Of a stretch of DNA of 64,000 nucleotides, positions 36,245-45,626 are shown piece by piece. A model generated the notes under the pieces. That model worked only from the letters and a program-made list of their open reading frames with translations. It ran no database searches and was not told where the DNA came from. The translations under genes were made by a program, and so were the position numbers. This stretch comes from Pseudomonas frederiksbergensis (lineage in GTDB: Bacteria > Pseudomonadota > Gammaproteobacteria > Pseudomonadales > Pseudomonadaceae): assembly GCF_003732275.1 (NCBI RefSeq), contig NZ_MOBM01000038.1, positions 1,020,679-1,084,678 on the forward strand, written 5' to 3'. Position 1 is the first letter of the stretch. Each line of letters begins with the position of its first letter.

Positions 36245-36332
36245 GTGGGAGCGAGCCTGCTCGCGATAGCGGACTGACAAGCAGCACATGTGTTGAATGT
36301 GCAACCGTCATCGCGAGCAGGCTCGCTCCCAC
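36245..36332. repeat. palindromic repeat, family A, in the 5' leader of the reductase gene
   Basis: GTGGGAGCGAGCCTGCTCGC at 36245 and its mirror ending at 36332. It sits between the proposed promoter and the ATG at 36410, so it would be transcribed in the leader. Confidence 0.88.
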
Positions 36333-36409
36333 ATGGATTGCGGCATTCAAATCCCTGACTGACCGGCATTAGCCGCAGAGCCCGATAATCCTGATGAGGT
36401 GGCAGCCAC

Positions 36410-38083
36410 ATGTATCAATACGACGACTATGACCGGGCCCTGGTGTTCGAGCGTGTTGCGCAGTTTCGCGATCAGGTCGAACGTTTCATGGCAGGCGATT
36501 TGAGCGAAGAAGAATTCCTGCCCCTGCGTCTGCAGAACGGCCTGTACATGCAAAAGCACGCCTACATGCTGCGCGTGGCGATTCCTTACGGCACGCTGAG
36601 CGCGAAGCAAATGCGCATTCTGGCGAGCATCGCGCGGGATTACGATCGTGGCTACGGCCATTTCACCACCCGGCAAAACATGCAGTTCAACTGGATCGAA
36701 CTGGCTCAGGTGCCGGACATCCTCGAACGCCTGGCCCAAGTGGAAATGCACGCGATCCAGACCTCCGGCAACTGCGTGCGCAATATCACCACCGAAGCCT
36801 TCGCCGGTGTCGCGGCGGACGAACTGATGGACCCGCGCCCGCTGGCTGAGATCCTGCGGCAATGGTCGACCATCAACCCGGAATTCCTGTTCCTGCCGCG
36901 CAAGTTCAAGATCGCCATCTGCTCGGCGAAGCAGGACCGCGCGGCGATCATGATGCATGACATCGGCCTCTATCTTTATCGCGATGACCGCGGGCAAATG
37001 CTCTTGCGGGTGATTGTTGGCGGCGGGTTGGGGCGCACGCCGATCCTCGGTTTGCAGATTCGCGAAGGCTTGCCGTGGCAGCACCTGCTGTCCTATGTCG
37101 AGGCAGTGTTACGGGTCTATAACCGTTACGGACGGCGCGATAACAAGTACAAGGCGCGGATCAAGATTCTGGTCAAGGCTTTGGGTATCGAGGCGTTCGC
37201 CAGGGAAGTGGAGGAGGAGTGGGTGTACCTCAAGGACGGTCCGGCGCAGTTGACCGACGTCGAATATGAGCGTGTCGCCAGTGCCTTCGTGCCGCCCGAT
37301 TACCGTCCACTGGCCGGCACTGATCTGGACTTCGGTACACGCCTGGCCGAGAAACCGGCATTCGCCCGTTGGGTGGCGCGCAATGTTCAACCGCACAAGG
37401 TGGCGGGTTACGCCAGCGTGGTGCTGTCGACCAAGCCGGGCATCACCGCGCCGCCGGGGGATGTCACCGCCGAGCAAATGGAAGCGGTGGCCCAGTGGTC
37501 CGAGCAGTTTGGTTTCGGCGAAATCCGCATCGCCCATGAACAGAACATCGTCCTGCCGGATGTGCCCAAGGCTGACCTTTATCTACTGTGGTGCCTGGCC
37601 TGCGAGCAAGGCCTGGGCTGCGCCAACATCGGCTTGCTAACCGACATCATCGCCTGCCCCGGCGGTGACTTTTGCGCGTTGGCCAACGCCAAATCAATCT
37701 CCATAGCACAAGCGATTCAGGCGCGTTTCGAGGATCTGGATTACCTGCATGACCTGGGCGACATCAGCCTGAACATCTCCGGTTGCATGAACGCCTGCGG
37801 CCACCACCACATCGGCAACATCGGCATTCTTGGCGTCGATAAGAACGGCAGCGAGTGGTACCAGATCACCCTCGGCGGTGCCCAGGGCAAGAACAGCGCG
37901 TTGGGCAAAGTCATCGGCCCGTCCTTCAGCGCTGCCGAAGTGCCCGATGTCATTGAACGGATCATTGCCACGTTCGTTCGCTACCGGGAAAGCGAGGAGC
38001 TGTTCGTCGATACCTTTGCGCGCATCGGTCTGGAGCCGTTCAAGGAGCGGGTATACCCGAAAATGCTGGAGGTGTCGGCATGA
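36410..38083 (+). CDS. siroheme nitrite/sulfite reductase (PA4130-like)
   Basis: A 557-residue ferredoxin-type reductase. The siroheme/4Fe-4S cysteines appear as CPGGDFC (C-x5-C) and NISGCMNACGHHH (C-x3-C); TTRQNMQFNW is the substrate-arginine region. It reduces nitrite or sulfite by six electrons to ammonia or sulfide. It resembles CysI, but its position beside the orphan ccoN matches the P. aeruginosa paralogue PA4130 (sometimes NirA) rather than the assimilatory CysI. The stop overlaps DUF934 by 4 nt. Which anion is the true substrate cannot be read. Confidence 0.88.
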   Translation: MYQYDDYDRALVFERVAQFRDQVERFMAGDLSEEEFLPLRLQNGLYMQKHAYMLRVAIPYGTLSAKQMRILASIARDYDRGYGHFTTRQNMQFNWIELAQVPDILERLAQVEMHAIQTSGNCVRNITTEAFAGVAADELMDPRPLAEILRQWSTINPEFLFLPRKFKIAICSAKQDRAAIMMHDIGLYLYRDDRGQMLLRVIVGGGLGRTPILGLQIREGLPWQHLLSYVEAVLRVYNRYGRRDNKYKARIKILVKALGIEAFAREVEEEWVYLKDGPAQLTDVEYERVASAFVPPDYRPLAGTDLDFGTRLAEKPAFARWVARNVQPHKVAGYASVVLSTKPGITAPPGDVTAEQMEAVAQWSEQFGFGEIRIAHEQNIVLPDVPKADLYLLWCLACEQGLGCANIGLLTDIIACPGGDFCALANAKSISIAQAIQARFEDLDYLHDLGDISLNISGCMNACGHHHIGNIGILGVDKNGSEWYQITLGGAQGKNSALGKVIGPSFSAAEVPDVIERIIATFVRYRESEELFVDTFARIGLEPFKERVYPKMLEVSA

Positions 38084-38574
38084 ACAATCTGCTGCGTTTG
38101 CAAGACCGCGGCGCCGAGTGGGTGCGCGATGATCCGTGGCAGCTGATTCGTGAAACAACGGAGGAATTGCCGGCCGGGCCGCTGATACTGCCGTTACCCC
38201 AGTGGCTGACCCTGAATGCCGACAGGACATCAGCGCTCGAAGGCGTCTGGCTGGGTCCCAGCGACGAAGTGACAAACCTGGCCCCATGGTTTCCCGACCT
38301 GCCGTTGATTGCCCTGGACTTCCCGAGTTTTCGCGACGGACGTGCCTACAGCCAGGCCTATCTGCTGCGTACGCGTTTCGGTTGGCAAGGCGAATTGCGC
38401 GCGATTGGCGATGTACTGCGCGATCAACTCAGCCACATGCGCCAATGCGGTTTCGACAGCTTTGCCGTGCGCGAAGACAAATCCGCCGAAGATGCGCTGA
38501 AGGGATTGGCCGGGATGAGTGTGCTTTATGGGCGCTCGGTGATTGAGCCGCGGCCGTTGTTCAGACGGCGCTGA
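38080..38574 (+). CDS. DUF934 family protein
   Basis: A 164-residue protein with the DUF934 core FPDLPLIALDFPSFRDGRAYSQAYLLRTRFGWQGELRAIGDVLRDQLSHMRQCGFDSFAVRED. DUF934 proteins travel with CysI-type reductases and are thought to help electron delivery or assembly, without proof. Its ATG overlaps the reductase stop as ATGA. Confidence 0.88.
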   Translation: MNNLLRLQDRGAEWVRDDPWQLIRETTEELPAGPLILPLPQWLTLNADRTSALEGVWLGPSDEVTNLAPWFPDLPLIALDFPSFRDGRAYSQAYLLRTRFGWQGELRAIGDVLRDQLSHMRQCGFDSFAVREDKSAEDALKGLAGMSVLYGRSVIEPRPLFRRR

Positions 38575-38799
38575 AGCCTGTGGCGAGGGGGCCTGTCCCA
38601 ATGCTAGTAAATTAAGAGTTTTGAGCGACGAAAATCCTGTGGGCGCGTGGCTTGCCCGCGAAGAGCCCTTCGAATATCAACGATATGCTGCGGCAATAGA
38701 TGAATATTGTGTTTTTTGAAAACAAAGTGCCGGGCATTGGCTATACCTGTAATTCCTCTATGCAATATTGTTGCCCGGCCTTCTGACAGGAGTTACAGC

Positions 38800-39471
38800 A
38801 TGAAGCTTGCGTTAATGATGAGCACACTGTGCATCGCCTCTATCGGGATGGTGGGGTGCTCCAGTAAAGTCGTTGAGCCAGACCAGTATTCCGGTTTTCT
38901 CAAGGACTACAGTCAGCTGAAGGAAGCCAAGTCGCCATCGGGCGCCGTGGTGATGCGCTGGATGGACCCCAAGCTCGATGTCAAAAAATTCACCAGTGTC
39001 TACATCGAGCCGACTCAGCTCTATCCCAAACCGCAACCGACGGTGAAAATCCCGCAGACCACACTGAACGGCATCACCAGTTACTACGATCAAGCACTTA
39101 AACGCGAAATAGGCAAATCCCTGCCACTGGCCAACGGCCCCGGCCCCGGCGTGATGGTGGTGCGTGCGGCGATCACCTCTGTCACCAGCAAGACCGAAGG
39201 CCTTCAGCCTTATGAAGTGATCCCGATCGCCCTGGTGGCAGCGGCAGTCAGTACAGCCAGCGGCATTCGCGACCAGGAAACCAATCTGGCCACCGAAGCG
39301 GTGTTTCTCGATGGCGGCAACAACAAAGTCGTGGCCCAGGTGGTGCGCAAGGGCATCGGCAAACCGCTGGAAAACTCAGATCAGGTGATGAAGGCCGGTG
39401 ACGTGAAAAACGTGATCGATGGCTGGGCGTCGGATATGCATCAGTCGTATCTGAAGCTCAAGTCCAAGTAA
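38800..39471 (+). CDS. DUF3313 family lipoprotein
   Basis: A 223-residue protein with a lipoprotein signal (MKLALMMSTLCIASIGMVGC, C20 as lipidation site). The body has VVMRWMDPKLDVKKFTSVYIEPTQLYP, the typical opening of DUF3313 proteins. It probably lies in the outer membrane or periplasm; function unknown. AGGAG lies seven bases before the ATG at 38800. The space 38575-38799 contains only a REP-like fragment and a 22-base sequence also found at 32729. Confidence 0.82.
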   Translation: MKLALMMSTLCIASIGMVGCSSKVVEPDQYSGFLKDYSQLKEAKSPSGAVVMRWMDPKLDVKKFTSVYIEPTQLYPKPQPTVKIPQTTLNGITSYYDQALKREIGKSLPLANGPGPGVMVVRAAITSVTSKTEGLQPYEVIPIALVAAAVSTASGIRDQETNLATEAVFLDGGNNKVVAQVVRKGIGKPLENSDQVMKAGDVKNVIDGWASDMHQSYLKLKSK

Positions 39472-39493
39472 TGCGGCGGGGCTGAGGGCCTAT

Positions 39494-39590
39494 ATCGCGA
39501 GCAGGCTCGCTCCCACATTGATTCTGTTTCGATCACAGATTTTGTGAACACCAGAGATCAAATGTGGGAGCGGGCTTGCTCGCGAAAGCG
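39494..39590. repeat. palindromic repeat, family A
   Basis: ATCGCGAGCAGGCTCGCTCC at 39494 and the inverse GTGGGAGCGGGCTTGCTCGC ending near 39584, between two convergent genes. Confidence 0.87.
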
Positions 39591-39657
39591 GTCTCCCGGT
39601 ACTACTAATTTCCCCTTGAGACCCCGATATCCCCGCCTACGGTGCATCAGGTGTGAT

Positions 39658-40083
39658 TCAGTTCTTCTTCGCCTGCGTACGCACTCGCTCTTCCTGCTCG
39701 CGCAATTGCGGTGTGAACTCGGCACCGAAGTCTTCGGCCTCGTACACCTGGCGAATCTCGATCTCGGCCTCTGTCCCCGGCATCGGGTTGGGGCAGCGCT
39801 TGACCCACTCGATCGCTTCCTCTTTCGACTTCACCTGCCACAACCAATAGCCGGCGATCAGCTCTTTGGTGGCGGCGAACGGGCCGTCGATCACCGTGCG
39901 CTGGTCACCCGAAAAACGTACGCGGGCGCCTTTGCTGCTGGGCTGCAGGCCGTCGCAATCGATGAGGATGCCGGCCTTGACCAGTTCCTCGTTGAAATTG
40001 CCCATTGCAGTCATCAGTTCTTCGCTGGGCATCACACCGGCCTCGGAATCCGGGCTGGCTTTCACAATGATCATGAATCGCAT
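39658..40083 (-). CDS. YCII-related (DGPFAETKE-type) protein
   Basis: A 141-residue protein of the YCII/DGPF family: MRFMIIVKASPDSEAG at the start and VIDGPFAATKELIAGYWLW in the middle, where the family signature usually reads DGPFAETKE. Such proteins are often encoded beside ECF sigma factors, but none is seen here. GGAGA precedes the ATG at 40083; the frame to 40134 is poorer. Function unknown. Confidence 0.85.
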   Translation of the reverse strand: MRFMIIVKASPDSEAGVMPSEELMTAMGNFNEELVKAGILIDCDGLQPSSKGARVRFSGDQRTVIDGPFAATKELIAGYWLWQVKSKEEAIEWVKRCPNPMPGTEAEIEIRQVYEAEDFGAEFTPQLREQEERVRTQAKKN

Positions 40084-40191
40084 GGTCTTGTCTCCGCTGG
40101 ATTTGAGTGACTCACTGTCTAGTCGAATGGCCATGGGCTAAATCGACAATGCGGCCAAAGGAAAATCGCTACAAACCTTTTGCCCCTATCT

Positions 40192-40222
40192 CTGTAGGAG
40201 CGAGGCTTGCCCGCTCCCACAG
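40192..40222. repeat. single REP-type hairpin
   Basis: CTGTAGGAGCGAGGCTTGCC at 40192 ending CCGCTCCCACAG at 40222: one palindrome related to family A, not a doublet. It lies in the gap ahead of tpx. Confidence 0.7.
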
Positions 40223-40380
40223 GGTGGTGCAGTGTTAGTAAGTTTTGTTGAAACACCTGTATCCATTTTTGTGCGACGACATATCACAATTTGTATCTGG
40301 GCATAGGTCGTCAGGCGATTTCGTGGTTAACTTCGGCCTCGTCAAAATTCTCTACATCAACGTTCAGAAGGACTCCGTTC

Positions 40381-40881
40381 ATGGCTCAAGTCACTCTTAA
40401 AGGCAACCCGGTTCAAGTCAACGGCCAATTGCCACAAGCCGGTTCCCAGGCGCCAGCCTTTTCCCTGGTTGCCGGCAATCTGTCCGACGTGACCCTGGCG
40501 AGCTTCGCCGGCAAGCGCAAAGTGTTGAACATCTTCCCAAGCATCGACACCCCGACCTGCGCCACCTCCGTGCGCAAGTTCAATGCCCAGGCCAATGATG
40601 TCGCCAACACCGTGGTGCTGTGCATCTCCGCTGACCTGCCGTTCGCCCAGGCTCGTTTCTGCGGCGCTGAAGGCCTGGAAAACGTGCAGAACCTGTCGAC
40701 CCTGCGCGGTGCCGAGTTCATCGAGAACTACGGCGTGGCGATTGCCGATGGCCCACTCAAAGGCCTGACCGCCCGTGCCGTCGTGGTTCTGGACGAAAAC
40801 GACAAGGTTCTGCACAGCGAACTGGTTAGCGAAATCGGTCAAGAACCAAACTACGAAGCGGCACTCGCTGTTTTGAAATAA
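40381..40881 (+). CDS. tpx: thiol peroxidase Tpx
   Basis: A 166-residue atypical 2-Cys peroxiredoxin reducing hydroperoxides with thioredoxin. The peroxidatic cysteine is C60 in PSIDTPTCATSVRKF, and the resolving cysteine is C94 in ARFCGAEGLENV, with the usual spacing. The start at 40381 is preceded by AAGGACTCC. Single gene, ending in a clear terminator. Confidence 0.96.
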   Translation: MAQVTLKGNPVQVNGQLPQAGSQAPAFSLVAGNLSDVTLASFAGKRKVLNIFPSIDTPTCATSVRKFNAQANDVANTVVLCISADLPFAQARFCGAEGLENVQNLSTLRGAEFIENYGVAIADGPLKGLTARAVVVLDENDKVLHSELVSEIGQEPNYEAALAVLK

Positions 40882-40900
40882 GCGCGGTTTTACAATTGTT

Positions 40901-40930
40901 AACGGCCTGGCCCTGTCCAGGCCGTTTTCA
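40901..40930 (+). terminator. rho-independent terminator of tpx
   Basis: AACGGCCTGG pairs perfectly with CCAGGCCGTT around a CCCTGT loop and runs into TTCATTT, 20 bases after the tpx stop. Confidence 0.9.
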
Positions 40931-41060
40931 TTTGTGCTTCAGTGTCTTAGCCAAACCTCCTGTTACGTAAGCCAAAGGTAAATTGCCGGTAAAGGCGCTT
41001 TGCTTAATACCCGCCAGTGCTTATCGTTCAGCCTCCCGTAGAAAGAAGCTCACGCGCCCA

Positions 41061-42377
41061 ATGGTTGATCATTCCATGCAATCCTCCGCTTCCCGCAATC
41101 CTCGTCGCTGGCTGTTCGGCCTGCTTGTCCTGTTGGTCATCGCTGGCCTGTGCTGGAAGTTCTGGCCCGCAGGCAGCAGCCCGAAGGAGGGCGCAGGGCA
41201 GAAAGCCGTTGCCGGGCATACAGGCCGGTCGGGGGGAATGCGTCCGGGGTTTGGTGGGGCGAGCGGGCCGGTTCCGGTGCGCGTGGCGCCGGCGGTCAAA
41301 GGCGATTTCCCGTTGTATTACAAGGCGCTGGGCACCGTGACCGCGCTGAACACCATCAATGTGCGCAGCCGCGTCGGTGGCGAACTGGTCAAGGTTTATT
41401 TCGAAGAAGGGCAAATGGTCAAGGCGGGCGACCTGCTGGCCGAGATCGACCCGCGTCCTTACCAGAACGCCTTGCTCCAGGCCGAAGGCACCTTGCTGCA
41501 GAATCAGGCACAACTGAAAAACGCCCAAGTCGATGTCGAGCGCTATCGCGGCCTGTACCGCGAAGACAGTATCGCCAAGCAAACCCTGGACACCGCCGAA
41601 GCATTGGTCGGCCAGTACCTGGGCACGGTCAAGACCAATCAGGCGGCGGTCAACGACGCCAAGCTCAACCTGGAATTCACCAAGATTCGCGCCCCGATCG
41701 CCGGGCGCGTAGGCCTGCGTCAGCTGGATGTCGGCAACCTTGTGGCGGCCAACGACACCACGGCGCTGGTGATCATCACCCAGACCCAACCGATCAGCGT
41801 GGCGTTCACCTTGCCGGAAAACAGCCTGGACACCGTGCTGGCCCGCTATCGCACCGGCGCCAAACTGCCCGCCGAAGCCTGGGACCGTGGTGACACCAAA
41901 TTGCAGGCCACTGGCGTGTTGCAGAGCCTGGATAACCAGATCGACGTCACCACCGGCACCCTGAAATTCAAGGCCCGTTACGAGAACCGCGATCAAGCGC
42001 TGTTCCCCAATCAATTCGTCAACGTCCACTTGCTGGCCGACACCCTCAAGGGTGTGGTGCTTGCGCCCTCGGCGGCGATCCAGTTCGGCACCAACGGTAC
42101 GTTCGTCTATGCCATGGACGGCGACAAGAAGGTCACCATCCGCCAGTTGAAAGTCGGCGCCAGTGACGGTGACAACACGGTGATCACCGAAGGCCTGGCC
42201 GCTGGTGATCGGGTGGTGCTGGAAGGCACCGACCGCCTGAAAGAAGGCAGCGAAGTGGAGGTCGTCAACGACAGCAAGGATGTGCCGACCACCCCGACCG
42301 AACACCTGCAAGGCAAGTCGGCCGCCACTGCACCTGACGCGACGGCCACCGACAAGGCGAAAAAGGGCGGCGCATGA
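41061..42377 (+). CDS. muxA: RND efflux periplasmic adaptor MuxA (MdtA family)
   Basis: A 438-residue membrane-fusion protein. An N-terminal membrane anchor (RRWLFGLLVLLVIAGLCWKFW) is followed by biotinyl-lipoyl-like halves (TALNTINVRSRVGGELVKVYFEEGQMVKAGDLLAEIDPRPY), a helical hairpin (LKNAQVDVERYRGLYREDSIAKQTLDTAEA) and beta-barrel parts (KIRAPIAGRVGLRQLDVGNL). It bridges the two inner-membrane pumps and the outer-membrane channel. A second ATG at 41076 is possible. Its end overlaps muxB by 4 nt. The gene order A-B-C-OpmB with two RND pumps matches P. aeruginosa muxABC-opmB. Confidence 0.92.
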   Translation: MVDHSMQSSASRNPRRWLFGLLVLLVIAGLCWKFWPAGSSPKEGAGQKAVAGHTGRSGGMRPGFGGASGPVPVRVAPAVKGDFPLYYKALGTVTALNTINVRSRVGGELVKVYFEEGQMVKAGDLLAEIDPRPYQNALLQAEGTLLQNQAQLKNAQVDVERYRGLYREDSIAKQTLDTAEALVGQYLGTVKTNQAAVNDAKLNLEFTKIRAPIAGRVGLRQLDVGNLVAANDTTALVIITQTQPISVAFTLPENSLDTVLARYRTGAKLPAEAWDRGDTKLQATGVLQSLDNQIDVTTGTLKFKARYENRDQALFPNQFVNVHLLADTLKGVVLAPSAAIQFGTNGTFVYAMDGDKKVTIRQLKVGASDGDNTVITEGLAAGDRVVLEGTDRLKEGSEVEVVNDSKDVPTTPTEHLQGKSAATAPDATATDKAKKGGA

Positions 42378-45300
42378 ACATCTCGCGGCTGTTCATCCTT
42401 CGCCCGGTCGCCACGACCCTGAGCATGCTGGCGATTATTCTGGCCGGCGTGATCGCTTATCGGCTGCTGCCAGTGTCGGCATTGCCCCAGGTCGACTACC
42501 CGACCATTCGCGTCATGACGCTCTATCCCGGCGCCAGCCCGGATGTCATGACCAGCGCCGTGACTGCACCACTGGAGCGTCAGTTCGGGCAGATGCCCGG
42601 CCTGACCCAGATGGCCTCGACCAGTTCCGGCGGCGCTTCGGTGCTGACCCTGCGGTTCAGCCTCGACATCAACATGGACGTTGCCGAGCAGCAAGTGCAG
42701 GCCGCGATCAACGCTGCGACCAATTTGCTGCCCAAGGACTTGCCGGCACCGCCGGTGTACAACAAGGTCAACCCGGCGGACACCCCGGTGCTGACCCTCG
42801 CCATCACCTCCAAAACCATGCTGTTGCCCAAGCTCAATGATTTGGTCGACACCCGCATGGCGCAAAAAATCGCCCAGATCAGCGGCGTCGGCATGGTCAG
42901 CATTGCCGGCGGCCAGCGTCAGGCAGTGCGGATCAAGGTCAACCCAGAGGCCTTGGCGGCCAATGGCCTGAACCTGTCGGACGTGCGCACTCTGATCGGC
43001 GCCTCCAACGTCAATCAGCCCAAGGGCAACTTCGACGGGCCGACTCGGGTGTCGATGCTCGACGCCAACGATCAGCTGACCTCACCGAAGGATTACGCCA
43101 ACCTGATTCTGGCCTACAGCAACGGCGCGCCGTTGCGGCTCAAAGACGTGGCGGAGATCGTCGACGGCGCCGAGAACGAACGTCTGGCGGCGTGGGCCAA
43201 TGAAAACCAGGCGGTATTGCTGAACATCCAGCGCCAGCCCGGCGCCAACGTCATCGAAGTAGTCGATCGGATCAAGGCCTTGCTGCCAAGCATCACCGAC
43301 AACCTGCCGGCCGGTCTCGACGTTACAGTGCTCACCGACCGCACCCAGACCATCCGCGCCTCGGTCACCGACGTGCAACACGAACTGCTGATCGCCATCG
43401 CGCTGGTGGTGATGGTCACGTTCCTGTTCTTGCGGCGGGCCAGCGCCACGATCATTCCGTCGGTGGCCGTGCCACTGTCGTTGATCGGCACCTTCGGCGT
43501 GATGTACCTCGCAGGCTTTTCGGTCAACAACCTGACCCTGATGGCGCTGACCATCGCCACCGGTTTCGTGGTGGACGATGCGATCGTCATGCTGGAGAAC
43601 ATTTCCCGATTTATCGAAGAGGGCGACAGCCCGCTGCAAGCGGCGCTCAAGGGCGCCAAGCAGATTGGTTTCACCCTGATTTCCCTGACGCTGTCGCTGA
43701 TCGCGGTGTTGATTCCGCTGTTGTTCATGGCGGACGTGGTGGGGCGCTTGTTCCGCGAGTTTGCGATCACCCTGGCGGTGGCGATCCTGATTTCCCTTGT
43801 CGTCTCCCTGACCCTGACGCCAATGATGTGCGCGCGGCTGCTCAAGCGTGAGCCCAAGGAAGCAGAGCAGGGCCGTTTCTATCGCTCCAGTGGCGCCGCA
43901 ATTGATTGGATGATCGCGGCTTACGGGTGCAAGTTAAAGTGGGTTCTCAAGCACCAGCCGCTGACCCTGATGGTGGCCATCGGCACGCTGGCATTGACCG
44001 TGTTCCTGTACATGGTGGTGCCCAAGGGCTTCTTCCCGGTGCAGGACACCGGGGTGATCCAGGGTATTTCCGAGGCGCCACAGTCGATTTCCTTCGCGGC
44101 GATGAGCGAGCGGCAGCAGGAACTGGCCAAGGTGATCCTCGCCGATCCGGCCGTGGAGAGCCTGTCGTCCTACATCGGAGTCGACGGTGACAACTCGACG
44201 CTGAACAGCGGTCGGCTGCTGATCAACCTCAAATCCCACAGCAATCGCGACCTGAGCGCCACCGAAGTGATTGCGCGTCTGCAACCGGAATTGGACAAGC
44301 TGATCGGCATTCGCCTGTTCATGCAGCCAGTGCAGGACCTGACCATCGAAGATCGGGTCAGCCGCACGCAGTACCAGTTCAGCATGTCGTCGCCGGATTC
44401 CGAGTTGCTCAGCCTGTGGAGCGGGCGTCTGGTGGAAGCCCTGGCGCAACGACCGGAATTGACCGACGTCGCCAGTGATTTGCAGGACAAGGGCTTGCAG
44501 GTGTATCTGGTGATCGACCGTGATGCGGCGTCGCGGGTCGGTGTATCGGTGTCGAACATCACCGACGCGCTGTACGACGCCTTCGGTCAGCGGCAGATTT
44601 CCACCATTTACACCCAGGCCAGCCAATACCGCGTGGTGCTGCAGTCGCAGTCCGGCGAGAAGATCGGCCCGGATGCGCTGAACCAGATTCACGTCAAGAC
44701 CACCGATGGCGGCCAGGTGCGCCTGTCCAGCCTGGCGCATGTCGAGGAACGTCAGGCGCAACTGGCGATCACCCACATTGGCCAGTTCCCGGCGGTGATG
44801 ATGTCCTTCAACCTGGCGCCCGGCGTGGCGTTGGGGCATGCGGTGCAGATCATCGATCAGGTGCAGAAAGACATCGGCATGCCGATTGGCGTGCAGACCC
44901 AGTTCCAGGGCGCGGCCGAAGCGTTCCAGGCGTCGCTGTCGAGCACCTTGCTGCTGATTCTGGCGGCGGTGGTGACCATGTACATCGTGCTCGGCGTGCT
45001 CTACGAGAGTTACATTCACCCGATCACCATTCTCTCGACCTTGCCCTCGGCGGCGGTCGGCGCCTTGCTGGCGTTGCTGTTGAGCGGCAATGACCTGGGG
45101 ATGATCGCGATCATCGGCATCATCCTGCTGATCGGTATCGTGAAAAAGAACGCGATCATGATGATCGACTTCGCCCTCGAGGCTGAACGCAATCAGGGCA
45201 TGGACCCGCAAACCGCGATCTATCAGGCAGCGCTGCTGCGTTTCCGGCCAATTCTGATGACCACCCTGGCGGCGTTGTTCGGCGCGGTGCCGTTGATGCT

Positions 45301-45469
45301 GGCCACCGGTTCCGGGGCGGAGCTGCGCCAGCCTTTGGGTCTGGTGATGGTCGGTGGCTTGCTGGTGAGTCAGGTGCTGACGTTGTTTACCACGCCTGTT
45401 ATCTACTTGTACTTCGATCGGTTGGGACGCCGTTTCGGCAAGTCCGACGTCCAAGAGGCGGCGGTATGA
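42374..45469 (+). CDS. muxB: RND efflux transporter MuxB (MdtB family)
   Basis: A 1031-residue RND pump with twelve expected membrane helices. The proton-relay pair D401-D402 is in GFVVDDAIVMLENISRF, and the N-terminus MNISRLFILRPVATTLSMLA is typical of this subfamily. It works as a heterologous pair with MuxC. Its frame overlaps muxA by 4 nt. At its stop, ATGATGG opens a short frame that runs into the repeat inserted before muxC. Confidence 0.94.
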   Translation: MNISRLFILRPVATTLSMLAIILAGVIAYRLLPVSALPQVDYPTIRVMTLYPGASPDVMTSAVTAPLERQFGQMPGLTQMASTSSGGASVLTLRFSLDINMDVAEQQVQAAINAATNLLPKDLPAPPVYNKVNPADTPVLTLAITSKTMLLPKLNDLVDTRMAQKIAQISGVGMVSIAGGQRQAVRIKVNPEALAANGLNLSDVRTLIGASNVNQPKGNFDGPTRVSMLDANDQLTSPKDYANLILAYSNGAPLRLKDVAEIVDGAENERLAAWANENQAVLLNIQRQPGANVIEVVDRIKALLPSITDNLPAGLDVTVLTDRTQTIRASVTDVQHELLIAIALVVMVTFLFLRRASATIIPSVAVPLSLIGTFGVMYLAGFSVNNLTLMALTIATGFVVDDAIVMLENISRFIEEGDSPLQAALKGAKQIGFTLISLTLSLIAVLIPLLFMADVVGRLFREFAITLAVAILISLVVSLTLTPMMCARLLKREPKEAEQGRFYRSSGAAIDWMIAAYGCKLKWVLKHQPLTLMVAIGTLALTVFLYMVVPKGFFPVQDTGVIQGISEAPQSISFAAMSERQQELAKVILADPAVESLSSYIGVDGDNSTLNSGRLLINLKSHSNRDLSATEVIARLQPELDKLIGIRLFMQPVQDLTIEDRVSRTQYQFSMSSPDSELLSLWSGRLVEALAQRPELTDVASDLQDKGLQVYLVIDRDAASRVGVSVSNITDALYDAFGQRQISTIYTQASQYRVVLQSQSGEKIGPDALNQIHVKTTDGGQVRLSSLAHVEERQAQLAITHIGQFPAVMMSFNLAPGVALGHAVQIIDQVQKDIGMPIGVQTQFQGAAEAFQASLSSTLLLILAAVVTMYIVLGVLYESYIHPITILSTLPSAAVGALLALLLSGNDLGMIAIIGIILLIGIVKKNAIMMIDFALEAERNQGMDPQTAIYQAALLRFRPILMTTLAALFGAVPLMLATGSGAELRQPLGLVMVGGLLVSQVLTLFTTPVIYLYFDRLGRRFGKSDVQEAAV

Positions 45470-45511
45470 TGGCTCGCAAAGACAAATCTGCCCCTGCAAG
45501 GCGCACCCCTT

Positions 45512-45599
45512 GTGGGAGCGAGCCTGCTCGCGATAGCGGTGGGGCAGTAAGCATCGATATTGAATGTGCAGGCCTCATCGCGAGCAGGCTCGCTCCCAC
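45512..45599. repeat. palindromic repeat, family A, inserted inside the mux operon
   Basis: GTGGGAGCGAGCCTGCTCGC at 45512 with its mirror ending at 45599, in the 157-base gap between muxB and muxC. The other mux junctions overlap by 4 nt, so this gap is probably due to the insertion. Confidence 0.9.
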
Positions 45600-45626
45600 A
45601 GGGGTGGATGTCGGGAGCTGGCGTCG

